Assembly (NCBI GenBank): GCA_023422735.1 | Contig: JAFAGL010000063.1 | Coordinates: 1-5,343, forward strand | Reading direction: 5' to 3' | Length of the DNA stretch: 5,343 nucleotides | Origin: Pseudomonadota bacterium | GTDB taxonomy: Bacteria > Pseudomonadota > Alphaproteobacteria > Rhizobiales > Rhizobiaceae | Shown: positions 1 to 5,343 of the stretch, piece after piece | Position numbering within the stretch: position 1 is the first letter of the stretch | How the letters are laid out: every line of letters starts with the position of its first letter | Notes under the pieces: generated by a model | Told to the model about the DNA's origin: nothing | What the model saw: the letters and a program-made list of their open reading frames with translations, nothing else | Database searches by the model: none | Translations under genes and position numbers: made by a program

Positions 1-116
1 GTCTTTTGCAGTCCGGCACCTTTGCAGTGGAAACTGTTGAAATCGGCGGTGAGGCGTTGCGCGATGTGGATACGCCGAATGAAGTCGCGGAGGCAGGGGG
101 AGTTTTTCGGCAATGA
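1..116 (+). CDS. C-terminal end of a MobA/MocA-like nucleotidyltransferase (partial, 5' end outside window)
   Basis: Reading from base 3, an open frame of 37 codons runs to a TGA at 114-116; the start lies before the window. The tail contains ALRDVDTPNEVAEAG. An (I/V)DTPEDLA-like motif close to the C-terminus is typical of the MobA/MocA-like NTP-transferase fold (NTP_transf_3), which attaches CMP or GMP to the molybdenum cofactor; the same ending occurs when this domain is the C-terminal part of a longer molybdopterin-binding fusion. The role in cofactor maturation is therefore an inference from one short motif, since the nucleotide-binding N-terminus is not visible. The stop overlaps the next start as ATGA, which favours a real coding end. 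A competing frame through the same bases lacks any recognisable motif. The family is moderately likely; the exact enzyme cannot be named. Confidence 0.55.
   Translation, partial: LLQSGTFAVETVEIGGEALRDVDTPNEVAEAGGVFRQ
96..102 (+). promoter_or_regulatory. Shine-Dalgarno for the alpha/beta-hydrolase gene
   Basis: A GGGGGAG run lies inside the end of the upstream gene, 10 bases before the ATG at 113. Together with the ATGA stop-start overlap it decides the start of the hydrolase gene and points to translational coupling with the upstream gene. Confidence 0.55.
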
Positions 117-1042
117 GCCTACAGTTATCCAGCGCGGAAGGTCTTCAATGGCGCAGACTTGGCCGCATGATTGTTGTTGGTACAGTGTTCATTGCGACAT
201 CTGCAGTCGCCAATGGATTGCAGCAACTCAAGCCATTCAAGGACGACTTGTTTGTCTATCCGAAGAGCTTGGCGACCTCTGATAATGGCACGCATCGGAC
301 GATTGATTACAACGAGATGCGAGACATTAATGACCGCGACGCTATACCTGAACGCCGGGTGAAGCCGAGATATATTTCGACCGGTGTTCGGCGGGTTCAG
401 CAAGATTTGTCGCTCAATAAAGCCGGGGCAAAGATCACGCATTTTGCCATCGGCCGTCAAAAGAACGCGAGGATGATCGTTCTTTATCTTCACGGTCAGG
501 GTGGTTCACGCAAACAGGGGGTGGACGATTTTACCTTTGGAGGCAACTTCAATCGCCTCAAGAGCCTGATGGCCGAAAATGACGGCCTCTATCTCGTTCC
601 CGATTTTCCGGACTTCGGTGAAAACGGCGCCTCGCAAATTTCGGAGCTGATCCGCTATTATTCAGCCGCGTCACCGGGCGCGCCGGTTTTCGTTGCCTGC
701 GGGTCCATGGGCGGCGGCATATGTTGGAACCTGGCCAAGGATCAAAAGATTGCAGCCCACATGGGAGGGCTTCTCTTGTTGGGCTCGCATTGGGATGAAT
801 CTTTCCTGACGACGCCAACTTTCAAAGCGAGAGTGCCGGTGTTGTTTGCGCACGGGAGCCGGGACAAGGTATTTCCAGTTGTGAAGCAGGAAGAGTTTTT
901 TCGTCGCATCCGAAAAACCGATCCCGCATATCCCGTACGCTTTATGCGGTTTGAATCAGGAACCCATGGTACTCCCATCCGCATGATTGATTGGCGTGAA
1001 AGTCTGAACTGGATGCTCCAGCTGCGACAATCCAAACAATGA
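113..1042 (+). CDS. Exported or membrane-anchored alpha/beta-hydrolase, substrate unknown
   Basis: A 309-residue protein. Residues 14-18 are basic (RRLGR), followed by a hydrophobic stretch at 19-33 ending in AVA, so it reads as a signal peptide with possible cleavage after residue 33, or an N-terminal anchor; the domain would then sit in the periplasm. The rest fits an alpha/beta-hydrolase: a strand plus oxyanion-type HG turn at 122-131 (IVLYLHGQGG), a nucleophile elbow at 196-201 (CGSMGG) giving Ser198, a strand ending AHGSRDKVFP at 246-255 giving Asp251, and GTHG at 283-286 giving His285. These are in the usual Ser-Asp-His order. The elbow has Cys instead of the usual first Gly of GxSxG. 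The ATG at 113 is chosen because it overlaps the upstream stop (ATGA) and has a GGGGGAG ribosome site; an internal Met19 start would remove the basic n-region. It is probably co-transcribed with the upstream gene. Esterase, lipase or peptidase activity are all possible; the family assignment is solid, the substrate is not. Confidence 0.8.
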   Translation: MSLQLSSAEGLQWRRLGRMIVVGTVFIATSAVANGLQQLKPFKDDLFVYPKSLATSDNGTHRTIDYNEMRDINDRDAIPERRVKPRYISTGVRRVQQDLSLNKAGAKITHFAIGRQKNARMIVLYLHGQGGSRKQGVDDFTFGGNFNRLKSLMAENDGLYLVPDFPDFGENGASQISELIRYYSAASPGAPVFVACGSMGGGICWNLAKDQKIAAHMGGLLLLGSHWDESFLTTPTFKARVPVLFAHGSRDKVFPVVKQEEFFRRIRKTDPAYPVRFMRFESGTHGTPIRMIDWRESLNWMLQLRQSKQ

Positions 1043-1180
1043 CGCTGGACGATACGCTGTTTTCCTGAGAATCGCCCGTTACTCCCACCTGAAACAGGAA
1101 ATGTCTTTTGAGTCAGCAGAGGACGTGATGCCTCCGCGACATCCTGCCAACCCACCAGGTCGGCATCGTTCTGGAATTCG

Positions 1181-1195
1181 GAACAAAAGAAAAAC
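1181..1195. promoter_or_regulatory. Distal candidate LexA half-site pair (GAAC-N7-AAAC)
   Basis: GAAC at 1181-1184 is followed after exactly 7 bases by AAAC at 1192-1195, one mismatch from the alphaproteobacterial SOS box GAAC-N7-GAAC. The A-rich bases next to the first half-site also fit known boxes of this kind. It starts 68 bases upstream of the better-placed candidate at 1249. The surrounding stretch 1185-1207 is so A-rich that a chance match is quite possible, so it is listed as tentative. Confidence 0.25.
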
Positions 1196-1226
1196 GAAAT
1201 GAAAATATGCTAGTGAATTAAGCGGG

Positions 1227-1232
1227 TTGACA
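1227..1232 (+). promoter_or_regulatory. Candidate -35 element of the recA promoter
   Basis: A perfect TTGACA hexamer lies 102 bases before the recA ATG, preceded by AT-rich sequence (1202-1221) that could act as an UP element. At 17 bases downstream the sequence is AACAAA, a poor -10. The best -10-like stretch, TACATAAT at 1261-1268, is 28 bases away, too far to pair with it. The -35 is therefore likely from its exact match and its place beside the LexA sites, but the -10 and the transcription start cannot be fixed from sequence alone. Confidence 0.5.
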
Positions 1233-1236
1233 GGAT

Positions 1237-1263
1237 GAACCAGAAATGGAACAAAACCGGTAC
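1237..1263. promoter_or_regulatory. recA SOS operator region (tandem LexA half-sites)
   Basis: Three GAAC-type half-sites follow one another: GAAC at 1237-1240, GAAC at 1249-1252 and GTAC at 1260-1263. The second and third form GAAC-N7-GTAC, one mismatch from the alphaproteobacterial LexA box GAAC-N7-GAAC (GTTC-N7-GTTC on the other strand), with the AAAA often found after the first half-site. The first and second match perfectly in sequence but are 8 bases apart rather than 7. The block begins 4 bases after the TTGACA hexamer, where a bound LexA would block RNA polymerase. Known biology: recA of alphaproteobacteria, including Rhizobium etli, is repressed by LexA through such a box. Which register is used here is inference. 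Confidence 0.7.
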
Positions 1264-1318
1264 ATAATATTTCCATCGGGCGGTCGATTTTTTTTGAATT
1301 CGACCAAGATTCACGACC

Positions 1319-1324
1319 AAGGGG
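1319..1324 (+). promoter_or_regulatory. recA: Shine-Dalgarno of recA
   Basis: AAGGGG ends 9 bases before the ATG at 1334, a suitable spacing, and supports that start. It overlaps the second copy of an 8-base direct repeat, CGACCAAG, at 1301-1308 and 1314-1321. Confidence 0.7.
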
Positions 1325-1333
1325 TGTTGTATC

Positions 1334-2428
<1,095 letters not shown>

Positions 2429-2437
2429 TCCCATCAG

Positions 2438-2469
2438 GGCGCTGGATGATCCGGCGCCTTTTTCTTTTT
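2438..2469 (+). terminator. Intrinsic terminator of recA
   Basis: GGCGCTGG (2438-2445) pairs with CCGGCGCC (2451-2458), including one G.U pair, to give an 8-bp GC-rich stem closed by the 5-base loop ATGAT. T5-C-T5 follows at 2459-2469. It begins 9 bases after the recA stop codon. This is a classic Rho-independent terminator and separates recA from alaS. Confidence 0.9.
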
Positions 2470-2485
2470 GAAATCCAGTCGGGTA

Positions 2486-2504
2486 GGAACATACGCCGTG
2501 TTCC
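2486..2504. repeat. Inverted repeat in the alaS upstream region
   Basis: GGAACA (2486-2491) and TGTTCC (2499-2504) are perfect inverted copies separated by 7 bases. It lies about 85 bases before the alaS start and just after the recA terminator. A loose promoter match, TTGAAA at 2468-2473 with CATACG at 2490-2495 (16-base spacer), would put the repeat across the -10 region. It could be an operator, or a hairpin if transcribed. It is not an alphaproteobacterial LexA box, because the half-sites are inverted and the spacing is wrong. Confidence 0.4.
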
Positions 2505-2540
2505 GAGTTCTGGACACCGCCCGCCCGTTGACGTTAAAAG

Positions 2541-2565
2541 GCGGCTTCCTGGGCCGCGTTGCGGC
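2541..2565 (+). promoter_or_regulatory. Two mutually exclusive hairpins in the alaS leader
   Basis: GCCGC at 2553-2557 can pair with GCGGC upstream (2541-2545, 7-base loop) or with GCGGC downstream (2561-2565, 3-base loop). The second structure ends 11 bases before the GAAGG ribosome site at 2577-2581. The pairings are plain in the sequence; a switching function is only a possibility, because the stems are just 5 bp, no U-tract follows and no leader peptide starting with ATG is present. No known riboswitch or T-box core was recognised here. Confidence 0.25.
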
Positions 2566-2576
2566 ATTCCCATACC

Positions 2577-2581
2577 GAAGG
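2577..2581 (+). promoter_or_regulatory. alaS: Shine-Dalgarno that decides the alaS start
   Basis: GAAGG ends 7 bases before the ATG at 2589. It lies downstream of the alternative in-frame TTG at 2559, so it favours the ATG. Confidence 0.7.
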
Positions 2582-2588
2582 CCTGAAT

Positions 2589-5249
2589 ATGAGCGGCGTC
2601 AACGACATACGGTCGACTTTTCTCGATTACTTTGCGGCTAATGGCCACCAAACGGTATCATCAAGCCCCTTGGTTCCTCGCAATGACCCAACTTTGATGT
2701 TCACCAATGCGGGTATGGTTCAGTTCAAGAACGTATTCACCGGCTTGGAGCAGCGGGCGTATTCCCGGGCCACGACGGCACAAAAATGCGTGCGCGCAGG
2801 CGGAAAACATAACGATCTCGACAATGTCGGTTACACAGCCCGGCATCTTACCTTCTTCGAGATGCTCGGCAATTTTTCTTTCGGGGATTATTTCAAGGAA
2901 GAAGCAATCCAGCTGGCCTGGAATTTGATCACCCGCGAGTTCGAGCTGCCGAAAGAAAAGTTGCTCGTCACCGTCTATCATACCGATGATGAAGCTGCGG
3001 ATCTGTGGCGCCGTATCGCCGGTTTTTCGGACGATCGGATCATTCGTATTCCGACTTCGGACAACTTCTGGGCCATGGGCGATACGGGACCCTGCGGACC
3101 ATGCTCCGAAATATTTATAGACCGCGGCGATCATATCTGGGGTGGACCTCCGGGTAGTCCGGAAGAAGATGGCGACAGGTTTCTGGAGTTCTGGAATCTG
3201 GTCTTCATGCAGTATGAACAGGTTTCGAAAGATGAACGCGTGGATCTTCCTCGGCCGTCCATCGACACCGGCATGGGTCTGGAACGAATGGCGTCGATCC
3301 TGCAGGGGGTCGAAAGTGTTTTTGAGACGGATTTGTTTCGGCATTTGATCGAGGCCACTGCGTCGGCTTTGGGACGCGCGCCGTCGAGCGATACGCTTGC
3401 CTCCTTCCGAGTGATTGCCGATCATCTTCGCTCGTCCTGTTTCCTGATTGCAGATGGAGTTCTGCCTTCCAATGAAGGACGCGGTTACGTGTTGCGACGA
3501 ATTATGCGCCGCGCAATGCGCCACGCTCAACTGCTTGGTGCGGCAGAGCCGGTGATGTGGAAACTGGTTCCGGCACTCGTCAAGGAGATGGGCCAGGCTT
3601 ATCCGCAGTTAGGGCGTGGACAGGATCTGATCACGGAAACGCTGAAACTCGAGGAAAGACGCTTCCAAACCACACTCGCTCGCGGCCTCAATTTGCTTTC
3701 TGATGCGACTGCGGATCTTCAAACCGGCGATAGCTTGAGCGGAGAAACGGCTTTCAAGCTTTATGACACTTATGGGTTTCCTTTGGATCTGACACAGGAT
3801 GCCTTGCGTCAGCGCGGAATTACTGTCGATTTGGCCGGCTTCAATTCAGCCATGGAACGCCAGAAAGCAGAAGCTCGTGCGAATTGGTCAGGGTCTGGCG
3901 AGGCCGCCACGGAAACCATCTGGTTTTCGGTCCGAGAACGCGTGGGAGCCACGGAATTCCTGGGCTACGATACGGAGACCGCGGAAGGCTTGGTGACGTC
4001 CTTGGTCAAGGATGGCTCTGAGGTCAATGAAGCCAAGGCTGGTGACAGTATCGCTGTGGTTTTGAACCAGACGCCATTTTATGGCGAGTCTGGTGGGCAG
4101 ATGGGAGATACCGGTCAGATTATTGGCGAAACGTTCTTGCTTGAGGTCACAGACACGCAAAAGAAAGCGGATGGGCTTTTCGTGCATTTGGCCAAAGTGG
4201 CTTCCGGTACCGTGCATGTCGGTGACACTGCAGAACTTGAAGTCGATCACGCCCGGCGCTCTAAGCTGCGCGCCAATCACTCGGCAACCCATCTCGTACA
4301 TGAAGCGCTTCGCGAGGTTCTCGGCACCCATGTGGCCCAGAAGGGCTCGCTGGTCGCACCCGAACGCTTGCGCTTCGACTTCTCTCACCCGAAAAGCATT
4401 TCAGAAGACGAACTCGACGAAATCGAGCGGATCGCCAATACGGTTATCCTTCAAAATAGCCCAGTCACTACACGGCTGATGGCGGTTGACGATGCGATCG
4501 CGGAAGGGGCCATGGCTTTATTCGGCGAGAAGTACGGAGACGAAGTTCGCGTCGTATCCATGGGAACCTCTTTGGAGGGGGATCGCGCAGGCAAATCCTA
4601 TTCGACGGAGCTTTGCGGTGGCACGCACGTGTCCGCGACTGGCGACATTGGTCTGGTAAGATTGGTGAATGAAAGCGCAGTAGCGTCCGGCGTGCGCCGA
4701 ATTGAAGCTGTCACCGGCGAAACGGCACGTTTGTATCTCGACACTCAGGAGCGACGGCTGAAATCTGTGGCGGCGGCTCTGAAAGTTGCACCGGCAGATG
4801 CAGCCGCGCGCGTGGAAGCCTTGGTCGAGGAGCGTCGCAAGTTGGAGCGGGAATTGAATGAGGCGCGGCGGAAGCTGGCCCTTGGCGGCGGCACTGAAAG
4901 CTCCTCCAATGCGTCGGAAACCGTGGCCGGAATTTCGTTTGTCGGAAGAATGGTGACGGGCGTTTCACCCAAAGACCTGAAGCCGCTTGCCGATGAAGCC
5001 AAACAGCAGATTGGGTCAGGCGTGGTTGTTTTCATCGGAGTGGGCGAAGACAAGAAGGCCAGTGCCGTTGTTGGGGTCACGGCGGATTTGACGGATCGTG
5101 TCAGCGCAGTGGATCTCGTGCGCGTAGCCTCGGAAGCGCTTGGCGGCAAGGGTGGGGGAGGACGCGCGGACATGGCTCAAGCCGGTGGTCCCGATGGAGA
5201 GAATGCGCAGGCTGCCATCGCGGCTGTGAAGTCTGCTCTCGCAGCATGA
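2589..5249 (+). CDS. alaS: Alanyl-tRNA synthetase (AlaRS)
   Basis: An 886-residue cytoplasmic class II synthetase that charges tRNA(Ala) with alanine, of normal length for alphaproteobacteria. In order: the aminoacylation core with motif 1 region FTNAGMVQFK (38-47), motif 2 region TARHLTFFEMLGNFSFGDYF (83-102), the conserved NFWAMGDTGPCGPCSEI (159-175) and motif 3 GMGLERM (228-234); the tRNA-recognition helical domain with VLRRIMRRAMRH (301-312); the editing domain that clears Ser- and Gly-tRNA(Ala), with metal-binding HxxxH (His564, His568) and CGGTH (Cys676, His680); a short coiled coil (about 741-764); and the C-Ala domain with the glycine-rich GGKGGGGRADMAQAGG (852-867). All editing-site ligands are present. 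The ATG at 2589 gives the standard MSGVNDIRSTFLDYF N-terminus and has a GAAGG site 7 bases away; an in-frame TTG at 2559 would add ten unconserved residues. The recA terminator upstream implies a separate promoter for alaS. Confidence 0.99.
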   Translation: MSGVNDIRSTFLDYFAANGHQTVSSSPLVPRNDPTLMFTNAGMVQFKNVFTGLEQRAYSRATTAQKCVRAGGKHNDLDNVGYTARHLTFFEMLGNFSFGDYFKEEAIQLAWNLITREFELPKEKLLVTVYHTDDEAADLWRRIAGFSDDRIIRIPTSDNFWAMGDTGPCGPCSEIFIDRGDHIWGGPPGSPEEDGDRFLEFWNLVFMQYEQVSKDERVDLPRPSIDTGMGLERMASILQGVESVFETDLFRHLIEATASALGRAPSSDTLASFRVIADHLRSSCFLIADGVLPSNEGRGYVLRRIMRRAMRHAQLLGAAEPVMWKLVPALVKEMGQAYPQLGRGQDLITETLKLEERRFQTTLARGLNLLSDATADLQTGDSLSGETAFKLYDTYGFPLDLTQDALRQRGITVDLAGFNSAMERQKAEARANWSGSGEAATETIWFSVRERVGATEFLGYDTETAEGLVTSLVKDGSEVNEAKAGDSIAVVLNQTPFYGESGGQMGDTGQIIGETFLLEVTDTQKKADGLFVHLAKVASGTVHVGDTAELEVDHARRSKLRANHSATHLVHEALREVLGTHVAQKGSLVAPERLRFDFSHPKSISEDELDEIERIANTVILQNSPVTTRLMAVDDAIAEGAMALFGEKYGDEVRVVSMGTSLEGDRAGKSYSTELCGGTHVSATGDIGLVRLVNESAVASGVRRIEAVTGETARLYLDTQERRLKSVAAALKVAPADAAARVEALVEERRKLERELNEARRKLALGGGTESSSNASETVAGISFVGRMVTGVSPKDLKPLADEAKQQIGSGVVVFIGVGEDKKASAVVGVTADLTDRVSAVDLVRVASEALGGKGGGGRADMAQAGGPDGENAQAAIAAVKSALAA

Positions 5250-5280
5250 AGGGCTGACGATCTGGCCTAATTCAAACTTG

Positions 5281-5312
5281 CAAAAAACCCGCCATATTCG
5301 GCGGGTTTTTTG
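5281..5312. terminator. Symmetric, probably bidirectional, intrinsic terminator after alaS
   Basis: CCCGCC (5288-5293) and GGCGGG (5300-5305) enclose the 6-base loop ATATTC. Six A before and six T after the stem extend the pairing, and C5281-G5312 closes it, for 13 bp in total. It lies 31 bases after the alaS stop. The T-run terminates + strand transcription; the A-run gives the same signal for transcripts arriving on the - strand, which suggests a convergent gene just beyond the window. Confidence 0.92.
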
Positions 5313-5322
5313 TTAGTTGAAC

Positions 5323-5335
5323 CAGTCTCAGACTG
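5323..5335. repeat. 13-base palindrome at the window's right edge
   Basis: CAGTCT and AGACTG are perfect inverted copies around a single central C. The site lies 10 bases beyond the alaS terminator. It could be an operator of a downstream gene, or part of a convergent gene's end; with the window stopping 8 bases later nothing more can be said. Confidence 0.35.
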
Positions 5336-5343
5336 AATAATAC

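Noticed and set aside
22..282. An 86-codon + strand open frame across the end of the first gene and the start of the hydrolase
   Set aside because: It is out of frame with both better-supported coding regions, has no recognisable motif and a composition rich in Arg, Trp and Cys that looks like a shadow.
1061..1101. Inverted repeat TTTCCTG / CAGGAAA after the hydrolase as a terminator
   Set aside because: The loop would be 27 bases, the stem is AT-rich and only 7 bp, and no T-run follows directly; the hydrolase terminator remains unidentified.
1301..1321. 8-base direct repeat CGACCAAG in the recA leader
   Set aside because: Only two short copies, the second merging with the Shine-Dalgarno; most likely chance.
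2500..2510. GTTC-N3-GTTC upstream of alaS as a LexA box
   Set aside because: The spacer is 3 rather than 7 bases, so it does not fit the alphaproteobacterial SOS box.
2559..2588. TTG start that would extend AlaRS by ten residues
   Set aside because: The extension is not part of the usual AlaRS N-terminus, and the GAAGG ribosome site lies downstream of the TTG at the right distance from the ATG at 2589.
2661..3530. A 289-codon - strand open frame inside alaS
   Set aside because: It lies wholly antisense to the conserved AlaRS catalytic core and its translation has no recognisable domain; long antisense frames are common in codon-biased genes.

Overview
The window is an ordinary chromosomal housekeeping segment, almost certainly from an alphaproteobacterium and most probably from the Rhizobiales (Hyphomicrobiales). 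This rests on the RecA and AlaRS protein sequences, which read like rhizobial orthologues from end to end, on the recA-alaS gene order common in that group, and on LexA half-sites of the alphaproteobacterial GAAC-N7-GAAC type upstream of recA. Base composition looks moderately GC-rich by eye; it was not counted. No species is claimed.

Layout, left to right, all genes on the + strand. (1) Positions 1-116 hold the last 37 codons of a gene that starts outside the window; its tail (ALRDVDTPNEVAEAG) resembles the C-terminus of MobA/MocA-like nucleotidyltransferases. (2) It overlaps by 4 bases (ATGA) a 309-residue exported or membrane-anchored alpha/beta-hydrolase of unknown substrate (113-1042). 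(3) A 291-base intergenic region (1043-1333) carries the recA control region: an A-rich stretch, a perfect TTGACA hexamer, several GAAC-type LexA half-sites and a Shine-Dalgarno. (4) recA (1334-2428) ends at a strong intrinsic terminator (2438-2469). (5) A leader of about 120 bases (2470-2588) with an inverted repeat and two competing small hairpins precedes alaS (2589-5249). (6) alaS ends at a symmetric, probably bidirectional, terminator (5281-5312), followed by a 13-base palindrome near the window edge.

How the parts relate: the first two genes look translationally coupled and so probably co-transcribed. recA should be a single-gene, SOS-controlled unit, insulated from alaS by its own terminator, so alaS needs its own promoter. 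No RNA gene, mobile element, CRISPR array or new multi-gene system is visible. The points most worth a second look are the tandem LexA half-site array at recA, the alaS leader, and the unassigned hydrolase with an unusual nucleophile elbow.
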